Shown piece after piece: positions 1-8,239 of a stretch of DNA of 64,000 bases. A program made the translations under genes and the position numbers. Within the stretch, counting starts at the first letter, position 1. Each line of letters begins with the position of its first letter. The notes beneath the pieces were generated by a model. That model was not told the origin of the DNA, made no database searches, and was given only the letters and a program-made list of their open reading frames with translations. The DNA comes from Mesorhizobium_B sp963522145 (GTDB lineage Bacteria; Pseudomonadota; Alphaproteobacteria; Rhizobiales; Rhizobiaceae): positions 124,001-188,000 of the forward strand of contig CAUQXI010000002.1 of NCBI GenBank assembly GCA_963522145.1, written 5' to 3'.

Positions 1-834
1 GGCGAGATCGCGCGCCTGTTGAGAAGCGCGATGAAGGGCGTTGATTGCGCAGTGCTTGGGCGGACCCCGCGATTGCAGGACGACGTTGCCCAGCCGCTTG
101 CCGAGCTTCCGCGCAGTCCATCGGCGACCGAAGGCTATTCCTTCAGCCTTGCCGGCGGCTTCGCAGGCGTGCTGGAAAGAACCAACGGCAAGTCGCGCCG
201 AAAGAAGATCGTAACTCGGGAACGCAAGATGGGCGAGGCAGGCGCGCTCGATATCGGGATCGTGCGCGATCGCGACCGCGCTCACACGGCACTCGACTTC
301 TTCGCAGCGCAGAAGGCATTGAGGCTTAGCGAGCAGGGTCGCGCCAACAGCTTCGCCGCGCCGGGGGTGATGGAGTTCTTTCATGACCTGCTCGAGCGCT
401 CGCAAACCATGCGCGAGCCCGTGCTGGAGATGGCGGAGCTTTCGGTGGACGGACAGATGCGCGCGGTCAACGGTGCCGCGATCTATCGCGGCCGCGTGAA
501 CGTGTATTTCATGGCATTCGCCAAGGACGAGCTGACGGCGCAGAGCCCCGGCCAGGTGCTGAATTTCAGGCATATCGAGGAATGTTGCAAGCGCGGCATG
601 AGCGCCTATGACCTCGGCATCGGATACGAGGACTACAAGACGCAATGGTGCGATGTGGTTCATGAACTGGACGACGTCTATGCGGCCTTCACGCCGCTCG
701 GCTCGGCGGCGGTCGCAGCAACGCGGCTCGGCGAGGCGGGCAAGAACCTCGTGCGCCGGAACGAGCCCCTTTGGCAGTCCCTGAAATCGCTGCGGGATCG
801 CCTGTCGCGCCGCAGCCCCGTGAGCGCCGGATGA
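1..834 (+). CDS. CelD/BcsL-type GNAT acetyltransferase, 5' partial
   Basis: The reading frame is open from the first base of the window, so the N-terminus is missing; a TTG at 19 and an ATG at 31 are internal codons rather than convincing starts. The C-terminal half has the look of the CelD/BcsL (GNAT) acetyltransferases found in polysaccharide loci. It contains the block FMAFAKDELTAQSPGQVL and then LGIGYEDYKTQW about 65 residues from the end, matching the family's conserved 'D.G.G.e.YK..w' element. Members are thought to acylate glycans or sugar intermediates. The stop overlaps the start of the next glycosyltransferase by 4 bases (ATGA), so the two are translationally coupled and probably serve the same exopolysaccharide. 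The acetyl acceptor cannot be inferred. Confidence 0.75.
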   Translation, partial: GEIARLLRSAMKGVDCAVLGRTPRLQDDVAQPLAELPRSPSATEGYSFSLAGGFAGVLERTNGKSRRKKIVTRERKMGEAGALDIGIVRDRDRAHTALDFFAAQKALRLSEQGRANSFAAPGVMEFFHDLLERSQTMREPVLEMAELSVDGQMRAVNGAAIYRGRVNVYFMAFAKDELTAQSPGQVLNFRHIEECCKRGMSAYDLGIGYEDYKTQWCDVVHELDDVYAAFTPLGSAAVAATRLGEAGKNLVRRNEPLWQSLKSLRDRLSRRSPVSAG

Positions 835-2183
835 ACGTCCTTGCTACAAAGCCACCCGTTTCAAATGGCAGCGAGGCGCAAGCGTCGCGAAGCCCGCTGG
901 CGGGAACGCACATGCTGTTCGTGGCGCCGGACGATTATCCGCCCTTCCGCGTCGATCTCGTCGAGCTGTTCTCCAACCATCTGGTCGGCCGGGGCCTGAC
1001 GGTCGACTGGAGCCTCCGCCCTTACGAGGACGGACCAAACGGGGTCGATGATCGCGGTGCGGAAAGGTTTTATCTGGCGCGCCGCCATATGTCGGAGAAA
1101 TTCGGCAGGCTCCGCTACATGATGGCGGAGGCCAGGCTTCGCCTGAAGCTCGCCTGGCGAACCCTGCGCGGCGACTACGACCTGATCCAGATCCGGGATC
1201 AGCCGCTCTGGGGCATCACCTACGGCATCGCGGCCAAAATTTCCGGCACGCCATACGTGTTCTGGATGAGCTATCCGGTGCTCGACGCGCGCAAGCGCAT
1301 CGCCCTCCACAACCTCGTTCCGATGAGCCTGTTCGCCCGTTTGATCCGCCTCGCTTACGCGATCATAGGCAATGTGCTGTTCTACAAGATCACCCTGCCG
1401 CTGGCCGACCACGTCATCGTCCAGTCGAAGCGGATGCGCGAGCGCGTCGCCGAGCACGGCATCAAGAGGGAGAAGATGACGCCAGTCCCGATGGGCGTGA
1501 CGGTCGAGCGCTACAATACCGCCTCGATCGCGCCTGTGGAGGAACCCCGCCTCGCCGGCAAAAAGAGCATGGCCTATATGTGCGCCGATGTCTTCAGCAC
1601 CACGACGCGGCTGACCTTCGAGGCGTTGCAGGCGCTCGTCGCAAGCGGGTATGACGCGGTGCTGGTGATCATCGGCACCGTTTCGGAGCATGAGCGGGAG
1701 CAACTCGGGGCGCAACTCGAAACGCTTGGCGTGGCCGACCGCGTGATCTTCACCGGGCGTCTGCCGCTGGCCGACGCGCTGGGATGGGTGAAGCGCGCGG
1801 ACGTGTGCCTGTCACCCTTCGAGATGAATGAAGCCCAGCAGGTCGCGACGCCCACCAAGCTGGTGGAATACCTTGCCATGGGGCGTCCCGTGGTGGCCAC
1901 AGTCCACTACGACCAGAGTGAGGTCATCCACGGAAGCGGCGCGGGCATCGTCACGGCTTACTCCGGCAAAGCGATGGCGGAGGGTGTCGCCCGCCTGTTC
2001 GACCAGCCGGAAATGGCCGAGATGATGGGGGCACGTGGCCCGGCCTGGGTGAAGGCCAACCGCGACTATGCCGGCCTCGCCGACGCGCTGGAGCAGGTCT
2101 ATGCCTGCCTGCTGGCCGGCCATGAGCCACGTGCCTCAACGGCGCAGAGCGGCCTCGCAGAGGCCGAGCTGAAGCACGGTTGA
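831..2183 (+). CDS. Glycosyltransferase family 4 protein
   Basis: A 450-residue protein read as a cytoplasmic, retaining GT-B glycosyltransferase. The start chosen is the ATG at 831, inside the ATGA overlap with the acetyltransferase; an in-frame extension back to 771 would run through that gene. The C-terminal donor-binding half carries a Rossmann-like DAVLVIIGTVSEHEREQL stretch and the segment PTKLVEYLAMGRPVVAT near residue 341, the GT4 position for the nucleotide-sugar contacts. The N-terminal half has the acceptor-side fold with DYDLIQIRDQPLWGI. It most likely adds a sugar during assembly of the exopolysaccharide encoded by its neighbours. Donor and acceptor are unknown. Confidence 0.85.
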   Translation: MNVLATKPPVSNGSEAQASRSPLAGTHMLFVAPDDYPPFRVDLVELFSNHLVGRGLTVDWSLRPYEDGPNGVDDRGAERFYLARRHMSEKFGRLRYMMAEARLRLKLAWRTLRGDYDLIQIRDQPLWGITYGIAAKISGTPYVFWMSYPVLDARKRIALHNLVPMSLFARLIRLAYAIIGNVLFYKITLPLADHVIVQSKRMRERVAEHGIKREKMTPVPMGVTVERYNTASIAPVEEPRLAGKKSMAYMCADVFSTTTRLTFEALQALVASGYDAVLVIIGTVSEHEREQLGAQLETLGVADRVIFTGRLPLADALGWVKRADVCLSPFEMNEAQQVATPTKLVEYLAMGRPVVATVHYDQSEVIHGSGAGIVTAYSGKAMAEGVARLFDQPEMAEMMGARGPAWVKANRDYAGLADALEQVYACLLAGHEPRASTAQSGLAEAELKHG

Positions 2184-2193
2184 TCACGCCGGC

Positions 2194-3456
2194 TCAGCCG
2201 GGCAGTCCCAGCGCCTGAATGAGTTCAGGATCCGTCTTGTTTTCGTCCTCGAGGGACTGCACGCCGAACTGGGGCGTGTTGATCTCCCACAGCGCCCAGC
2301 CGAATCCGCGCGCCTGCGCGCCGCCCGTCACGTCCGACAGCCAGCGCCGGCGATAAACGGGCTCGGCTCCGATGAAGCGTGCGCTGCGCCGCGTCGCCCC
2401 GCATTCGCCCAGGATAATCCGGTGGCGATCGATCCCGTGACCGTCCGCCCACTGCGCGACGCGCTCCATGTCCTTCTCGACGCTGTCGCGGTTCCAGGCC
2501 TCGGAAAGGAAGCCTTCGAGGATACGTCTGGTATGATCCAGCGCAGCGGCCTTGCCCGCCGCGTCGAGAGCGGGATCGGCGGCGATGCGCGCTTCCGTTT
2601 TCGCCATGATCTCCTCAGGCGGAACCGCGTCGTAGGGGTAGGGCAGATCGACAATGTAGGGCGAAGCGGGGGCGTCCGGCGTGCCGAAGTCGAGGCCCTG
2701 ATGCGTGAAGCTGAGAGGCAGGTAGTAGTGGAAGGAGAAACACGTGTTGCTTCCGATATAGGGCGAGGGATCGAGGTCTTCGAGCCCCGCGACGCCGCCG
2801 TAATTCGCGCCGGTGAGCAGCAGCGGCAGATCGACCGCAGCGCGCCGTGCAGCGTCGTGAAGCACGAGTTGCGCCGCGCCCCAGACCTGAACCTGGGTCC
2901 GGTGGCTCGCATCCCGCACCACCGGCTCGTTCATCAACTCCAGCATGACGCGCTCCGACCGCAATTCGCCGAGCAGCGCCGCCAGCCGTCCGATCATCGC
3001 CGTGTATTCGGCGAAGGGCTGGGCCTCGAGGTCGTTCAGGACCGTCTGCGCGGAGTAGGCGGGTACCTGCTCGACCGGATGGCAATCGACGATCACGTCG
3101 AGCCCCTGATCGTGAAAGAGCTGGATGTTGTCGAGCAGCTTCCGCTCCAGCGCCGTTCGGTCTCCGCCCTGCAACTGCATGAACGGGCCGACATCCAGCG
3201 AAAGACGCATGAAATCGAAGCCGACGCGGGCGAAATCGGCCACCAGCGCGGCCGGAAAGGCGTTGCGCGGCGTCTCGAACGGACGCGGCAGGTAGCGGGT
3301 GGGATCGTCATCGCGCGGGATGCCCCAGTTCATCATCGAATGGATGGCGCCGCCCCGGCGAAAACGGACCTTTGCCTCCTGCGCCGCACGCAGGCTTGAC
3401 GGTGCGGAAAGCGCGGCCGCTGAGGCGGCAAGGAACGCGCGGCGTGAAAGCGACAT
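2194..3456 (-). CDS. Tat-exported glycoside hydrolase family 5 (cellulase-like)
   Basis: A 420-residue secreted glycan hydrolase. The start is set at 3456 because it begins with a twin-arginine leader, SRRAFLAASAAALSAPSS, cleaved after an SLRAA-like site, and a Shine-Dalgarno-like AGAGGAA lies upstream; the frame stays open a further 54 codons but with low-complexity Arg/Ala sequence. The GH5 pair of catalytic acids is visible: the acid/base in LELMNEPVV near residue 175 and the nucleophile in IILGECGATR near residue 350. GH5 enzymes cleave beta-1,4-linked glucans or mannans. It is convergent with the upstream glycosyltransferase and divergent from the heparinase-like gene. It is probably a periplasmic enzyme that trims or releases the locus polysaccharide rather than a nutritional cellulase. 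Confidence 0.8.
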   Translation of the reverse strand: MSLSRRAFLAASAAALSAPSSLRAAQEAKVRFRRGGAIHSMMNWGIPRDDDPTRYLPRPFETPRNAFPAALVADFARVGFDFMRLSLDVGPFMQLQGGDRTALERKLLDNIQLFHDQGLDVIVDCHPVEQVPAYSAQTVLNDLEAQPFAEYTAMIGRLAALLGELRSERVMLELMNEPVVRDASHRTQVQVWGAAQLVLHDAARRAAVDLPLLLTGANYGGVAGLEDLDPSPYIGSNTCFSFHYYLPLSFTHQGLDFGTPDAPASPYIVDLPYPYDAVPPEEIMAKTEARIAADPALDAAGKAAALDHTRRILEGFLSEAWNRDSVEKDMERVAQWADGHGIDRHRIILGECGATRRSARFIGAEPVYRRRWLSDVTGGAQARGFGWALWEINTPQFGVQSLEDENKTDPELIQALGLPG

Positions 3457-3616
3457 GACAGCAGGGTTCCTCTTGGCCGGCGCAGGATAGGATGCTTCTT
3501 CACCGCGCGCGAGGAGGCGGCCGCAAAGATGCCGATCACGGTTAGCGCAGCGCCTTCGCGAGCCGGAAGCCGCACCGTTAATCACCGCGCAACGGCGCTC
3601 CGCTAAAGCCTCCATC

Positions 3617-5581
3617 ATGTTGAAGCGACTGGCCTGGTATGCGCGACGCCTTGCCGTGATGGAGCGCGGCGAAATCCGACATCGGCTGCGCGAGCATCTC
3701 GCCCGGCGACGGGCGCGGCGCGAGCGTCGCGACTGGTCTCACTTCGGGATGCCCGGCGTGCGCCCTCAAGCGCTGCGTTTGTTCGCGCCCTTGTTTGGTG
3801 CAGAGCTGCCCGCGCCGGTCGCGGAACAGGTGCGGATCGCTGCGGACACCTTCCGCTCGGGGACTTTGAGGCTGCTCAATCGAAACTGGCCGAGTTCGGT
3901 TCTGGACAGTTCCGGCTGCATCGATCCGGCTGTCTGGCATCTCGATCCGGTGAGCGGCGCGCGCTGGCCGGGTGCAGAACGGTCGGCCTTCGAGGTCGAT
4001 TTCCGTTTCGAAGGCGGGCATGGCGACGTGAAATATGTCGCCGAGGCGAACCGTCTGCATTTCCTGGCGGCGCCCGCGATCCATGCGCGCGGGACACGGG
4101 ATGCGGGTCTTGCCGGTGCTATTCTCGGCTCCGTGTTCTCATGGATGGAGGCCAATCCGCCGGGGCGCGGGGTCAACTGGTATTCAGGCATCGAAGCCGG
4201 CTACCGACTGGTGTCCCTGGCGGTCATCGTGGCCACGCTCGACCCGTGGATCGACGCCGCTGCCGGCGAGCGGCTGGCTTCTTTCGTGAGTGCGCATGGC
4301 GCCTGGCTGGCGCGGTTTCCCTCCCTTCACTCCTCGGCCAACAACCATCTCGTGGCCGAGGCGATGGGCCTTGTTCTCGCCGCGCGGATGCTCCCGGAAC
4401 ATCCGGACGCATCCGCCTGGGCCGCAAACGGGCGGAGGCATCTGGAAGACCGCGCGCTTGCCTTGTTTCACCCGGACGGCGTGGGCGCGGAACAGTCGCC
4501 GGCTTACAGCGCCTTCACGCTGGAGATGCTGCTGATCGGCTTCGGCGTTCTCGGCGAAGATGCGCCGGGAGGGCAGGTGCGCGAGCGCCTGGCGGAAGCC
4601 GCCCGCGCGCTGAGCGCCTTTGCAGACGATGCCGGGCAGGTGCCCCTGATCGGCGACGACGACCAGAGCCGCGTGCTGCTTGCCTTTGGAAGCGAAGAAC
4701 CGCGCTACGCGGCGTCGATCGCCGGCGCGATCGCTGGCTTTCTCCATCGATTTGAACTCGCGCCCGCGATCCGCGATCCGCACTGGCGCGCTCTCGTTTT
4801 CGCCACGCCGCCCTCGCAGCCGCTGCCGCCAGATGGAACCACCACCTTCCGCCAGGGCGGCTATACGATCCGGCGCGGCGCGATTGCCGGCCGGCGCGTG
4901 CATCTCGTCTTCGATCACGGACCGCTCGGCTTCGGTGCGCTTGCCGCGCATGGCCATGCCGATGCGCTGGCGGTCTGGCTGGCGATCGACGGCAGGCCGG
5001 CGCTTGTCGATGCTGGCACCCATCTCTACCATTCCGAAGGCGAGAACCGCCGCCGTTTCCGCGTCAGCGCCGTGCATAACACGCTGACGCTCGACGGCGC
5101 GAGCCAGAGCGAGCCGTCCGGCGCCTTCAACTGGATGCCGCGCCGTGCCCGCGCCACGCTCGACTCTGTCGCGAACGGCGCGCTGCTCCATGTGTCAGCG
5201 TCGCATGACGGCTACGCCAAGCGCTTCGGCGTCACTCACCACCGCGAGATCGTGGAAACCGGGGCGGGCTTTGAACTCACGGACCGGCTGACCGGCATGG
5301 AGCCCGCCGGCCATGCCGAGATCGCCTTCCTGTTCGCACCGGACCTCGACCTGTCCGTCGAGGGCGATCGCGTCGTCGCGCGGCGCGACAACCGTCCCGA
5401 GCTGACGCTTGTCGCGCCCGAAGGAGCGGAGATCGCGATCGTTCGAGCGGATCAAACATCCGGCCGCGGCCTTTATTCACCGGGCTTTGGGCTGCTTCAG
5501 GAGACTGCAACGGCCATCTTTCGCGCCCCCGCCAAACAGATGTGCTGGAGAAGTTCAATACTGATCAATCCGCTAACCTGA
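3617..5581 (+). CDS. Heparinase II/III family polysaccharide lyase
   Basis: A 654-residue protein with the two-domain layout of the heparinase II/III (alginate-lyase-like) family. An N-terminal alpha/alpha toroid contains SSANNHLVAEAMGL near residue 241, and a C-terminal beta-sandwich contains LAAHGHADALAVWL near residue 445 and VHNTLTLDG near residue 487. The Asn-Asn-His and His-x-His groups are the usual catalytic and metal-site residues. These lyases cut uronic-acid-containing polymers by beta-elimination. No signal peptide is obvious, and such proteins in exopolysaccharide loci are often cell associated. An AlgD-type uronic-acid-forming dehydrogenase is encoded immediately downstream, which fits a uronate-containing substrate made by the same locus. 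The gene starts divergently from the GH5 gene across 160 bases. Confidence 0.85.
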   Translation: MLKRLAWYARRLAVMERGEIRHRLREHLARRRARRERRDWSHFGMPGVRPQALRLFAPLFGAELPAPVAEQVRIAADTFRSGTLRLLNRNWPSSVLDSSGCIDPAVWHLDPVSGARWPGAERSAFEVDFRFEGGHGDVKYVAEANRLHFLAAPAIHARGTRDAGLAGAILGSVFSWMEANPPGRGVNWYSGIEAGYRLVSLAVIVATLDPWIDAAAGERLASFVSAHGAWLARFPSLHSSANNHLVAEAMGLVLAARMLPEHPDASAWAANGRRHLEDRALALFHPDGVGAEQSPAYSAFTLEMLLIGFGVLGEDAPGGQVRERLAEAARALSAFADDAGQVPLIGDDDQSRVLLAFGSEEPRYAASIAGAIAGFLHRFELAPAIRDPHWRALVFATPPSQPLPPDGTTTFRQGGYTIRRGAIAGRRVHLVFDHGPLGFGALAAHGHADALAVWLAIDGRPALVDAGTHLYHSEGENRRRFRVSAVHNTLTLDGASQSEPSGAFNWMPRRARATLDSVANGALLHVSASHDGYAKRFGVTHHREIVETGAGFELTDRLTGMEPAGHAEIAFLFAPDLDLSVEGDRVVARRDNRPELTLVAPEGAEIAIVRADQTSGRGLYSPGFGLLQETATAIFRAPAKQMCWRSSILINPLT

Positions 5582-5619
5582 CCTTCACCTGTCCGCACTA
5601 GACGTTGGGTCAACGAACA

Positions 5620-5643
5620 CGCCGGAAGCTGAGCTATCCGGCG
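5620..5643. other. Inverted repeat (hairpin) upstream of the algD-like gene
   Basis: A perfect 7-bp inverted repeat, CGCCGGA and TCCGGCG, separated by 10 bases, lies in the 86-base gap between the heparinase-like gene and the dehydrogenase. It is not followed by a T run on either strand, so it is a poor intrinsic terminator. It could be a leader hairpin or an operator. Confidence 0.35.
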
Positions 5644-5667
5644 GGAAAACAGGGCGGTTGATCAGCG

Positions 5668-6981
5668 ATGAAGGTTTCCGTTTTCGGACTTGGTTATGTA
5701 GGCACCGTTTGCGCGGCCTGCCTGGCGGAGCGCGGCCATGAGGTGATCGGCTGCGATGTCAGCGAATCGAAGGTCGATCTGGTCAATGCCGGCCAGAGCC
5801 CCATCATCGAAAAGGATATCGGCGAGCTCGTTTCCGCCCATGTGGCGTCGGGCCGACTGAAGGCGACGGTCTCGACGGAGGAAGCGGTGATGGGGAGCGA
5901 TCTCTCGCTGCTTTGCGTCGGCACGCCCTCGCGTCCCAACGGTTCGCTCGATCTTGGGGCGGTCGAAGCGGTGTCGCGCCAGATCGGCTCCTCGCTCGCC
6001 GGCAAGAACAGCTACCATTCGGTGGTCGTGCGCTCGACCGTGCTGCCGGGAACCATGTCGGACATCGTGATACCGGCATTGCAGGGAGCCTCGTCCAAGA
6101 AAGCGGGCGAGGCGTTCGGCACGGCGTCCAACCCCGAATTCATGCGCGAGGGTTCCGCCGTCGCGGACTTCAACAACCCGGCCAAGACGGTGATCGGCAC
6201 CAACGATCCCGTGACCCGCGAGCGGCTGATCGAGCTCTACCAGGGGCTGCCCGGTCGGCTGATCGTGACCGAGCCGCGTCTGGCCGAACTGGTGAAATAC
6301 ACCGACAACACATGGCACGCGCTGAAGGTCGCCTTCGGCAACGAGATCGGCAATATCTGCAAGGCGGCGGGCGTGGACAGCCACGAGCTGATGCGGGTGT
6401 TCTTCGCCGACACCAAGCTCAACATTTCCGAGGCCTATCTTCTGCCGGGCTATGCCTTCGGCGGCTCCTGCCTGCCCAAGGACGTGCGCGCCATCAACGC
6501 CTATGCGGTTCAGAATGATGTCGAGGCGCCGCTCCTGAAATCGCTCATGCCGTCCAACAAGCAGCAGATCGAGCGCGCGCTCGAATGGGTGCTCGGCCAG
6601 AACAAGCGCAATATCGGCTTTCTCGGCTTTTCCTTCAAAGCCGGCACCGACGATCTGCGCGAAAGCCCCTATCTGGAGCTGATCGAGCGCCTGATCGGCA
6701 AGGGCTGCGACATCCGCGTCTTCGACCAGAACGTGTCGCTGGCAAAGCTCGTCGGTGCCAACAAGAAGTACCTGATGAACGCGATCCCGCATGTCACGCA
6801 GCTGATGGTACCCGCCATCGAGGATGTCGTGACCCATTCGGACGTCATCGTCGCGACCAGCCGCTCGCCCGAATATGAGGCGGTGGTGGAGAAGATGCGG
6901 CCGGACCAGATCCTGCTCGACATGGCGCGGCTGCCGAACACGAACCGGATCGCGGGGATCTATGACGGCATCAACTGGTAG
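5668..6981 (+). CDS. algD: GDP-mannose 6-dehydrogenase (AlgD-type nucleotide-sugar dehydrogenase)
   Basis: A 437-residue UDP/GDP-sugar dehydrogenase, the same length as Pseudomonas AlgD, which oxidises GDP-mannose to GDP-mannuronic acid with two NAD+. The NAD-binding motif is VFGLGYVG at residues 5-12. The catalytic cysteine falls exactly at residue 268 in FGGSCLPKD, the number it has in AlgD. The C-terminal FLGFSFKAGTDDLRESP block is characteristic of the GDP-mannose branch rather than UDP-glucose dehydrogenases. The 3' end overlaps the next glycosyltransferase by 20 bases. It supplies the acidic sugar for the local exopolysaccharide. A UDP-sugar substrate is less likely but not excluded. 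Confidence 0.88.
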   Translation: MKVSVFGLGYVGTVCAACLAERGHEVIGCDVSESKVDLVNAGQSPIIEKDIGELVSAHVASGRLKATVSTEEAVMGSDLSLLCVGTPSRPNGSLDLGAVEAVSRQIGSSLAGKNSYHSVVVRSTVLPGTMSDIVIPALQGASSKKAGEAFGTASNPEFMREGSAVADFNNPAKTVIGTNDPVTRERLIELYQGLPGRLIVTEPRLAELVKYTDNTWHALKVAFGNEIGNICKAAGVDSHELMRVFFADTKLNISEAYLLPGYAFGGSCLPKDVRAINAYAVQNDVEAPLLKSLMPSNKQQIERALEWVLGQNKRNIGFLGFSFKAGTDDLRESPYLELIERLIGKGCDIRVFDQNVSLAKLVGANKKYLMNAIPHVTQLMVPAIEDVVTHSDVIVATSRSPEYEAVVEKMRPDQILLDMARLPNTNRIAGIYDGINW

Positions 6982-8209
6982 GCGCGTCCTCATCATCGTC
7001 GAGAACCTGCCGGTTCCCTTCGACCGGCGCGTCTGGTCCGAGGCGACGACGCTGGTCAAAGCCGGCTACGGGGTCTCGGTGATCTGCCCAAAGGGCAAGG
7101 GCGCGACCGCGCACTATGAGGTGATCGACGGCGTTCATATCTACCGCCACTCGCTGCCGCTCGATGCGGAAGGCGCTCTGGGCTATGCGCTCGAATACAG
7201 CGCGGCGCTGTTCTGGGAGTTCCTGCTTTCGCTCAAGGTGTTGTGGCAGCGCGGCTTCGATGCGGTCCATGCCTGCAACCCGCCGGACACGATCTTTCTG
7301 ATCGGCGGCTTCTACCGGCTCTTCGGCAAGAAGTTCCTGTTCGACCACCACGACATCAATCCCGAGCTTTATGAAGCGAAGTTCGGGCGCCGCGATTGGG
7401 GCTGGAAGCTCATGGTCTGGCTGGAGCGGCTGTCCTTCCGCACCGCCAACCTGTCGATCGCTACGAATGAAAGCTATCGCGACATTGCGATCACGCGCGG
7501 GGGCATGGACCCGGACAAGGTGCATATCGTCCGCTCGGGGCCGAACCTCGATCGCGTTCGGGAGGTGCCGCCGGACGAGAAATGGCGGAATGGCCGCCGC
7601 TTCGTCGTCGGCTATGTCGGCGTGATCGGCAAGCAGGAAGGGCTCGACCTTCTGCTCGACTCTGTCGATCATCTGGTGAATGCGCGGAAGCGGTCCGACA
7701 TCCAGTTCGTGATCTGCGGCGGCGGGCCGGAGCTGAACGCGATCATGGCCGAAACCAAGGAGAGGGGGCTCGGCGACTATGTCACCTTCACCGGCCGCTG
7801 CTCGGACGAGACGCTGTTCTCGGCGCTCTCCACAAGCGATGTCTGCGTCAATCCCGACCGGCCGACCGCGATGAACGACAAGTCCACCATGAACAAGATC
7901 ATGGAGTATATGGCGCTCGGCAAGCCGGTCGTTCAATACGACCTCCGCGAGGGCCGCTTCTCGGCGGCGGATGCCTCACTCTATGCCACATGCACGGATC
8001 CGGCGGATTTCGGCAACAAGATCGGGGAGCTTCTGGACGATCCGGAGCGTCGTGCGATTATGGGCGCCAAGGGGCGCGGGCGGGTGCGCAACGAACTCGC
8101 CTGGACGCACGAGGCGCCCAAGCTGCTCGCGGCCTATGATGCCCTGTTCTCCCCCCAAACAAGCGGTCGCGCGGTCCAGCAGCCGGCAGCGCGGCACGGC
8201 CAGGGCTAG
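6962..8209 (+). CDS. Glycosyltransferase family 4 protein
   Basis: A 415-residue GT-B enzyme starting at the ATG at 6962 inside the end of algD. The frame is open further upstream, but that stretch is only the shadow of algD. The N-terminal LIIVENLPVPFDRRVWSEA is a common opening of exopolysaccharide GT4 proteins, and FLFDHHDINPELYEAKFG follows. The donor-binding half has VVGYVGVIGKQEGLDLLL and a late STMNKIMEYMALGKPVVQ block corresponding to the GT4 nucleotide-sugar site. The coupling to algD suggests it may use, or act next to, the GDP-mannuronate step. The sugar specificity is not readable from the sequence. Confidence 0.87.
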   Translation: MTASTGRRVLIIVENLPVPFDRRVWSEATTLVKAGYGVSVICPKGKGATAHYEVIDGVHIYRHSLPLDAEGALGYALEYSAALFWEFLLSLKVLWQRGFDAVHACNPPDTIFLIGGFYRLFGKKFLFDHHDINPELYEAKFGRRDWGWKLMVWLERLSFRTANLSIATNESYRDIAITRGGMDPDKVHIVRSGPNLDRVREVPPDEKWRNGRRFVVGYVGVIGKQEGLDLLLDSVDHLVNARKRSDIQFVICGGGPELNAIMAETKERGLGDYVTFTGRCSDETLFSALSTSDVCVNPDRPTAMNDKSTMNKIMEYMALGKPVVQYDLREGRFSAADASLYATCTDPADFGNKIGELLDDPERRAIMGAKGRGRVRNELAWTHEAPKLLAAYDALFSPQTSGRAVQQPAARHGQG

Positions 8210-8239
8210 AGCCTGGGATTAGGTTGGGGGTCTCGCATC

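Noticed and set aside
5662..7059. Minus-strand frame covering algD
   Set aside because: Shadow of the AlgD-type dehydrogenase, which has all catalytic motifs on the plus strand.
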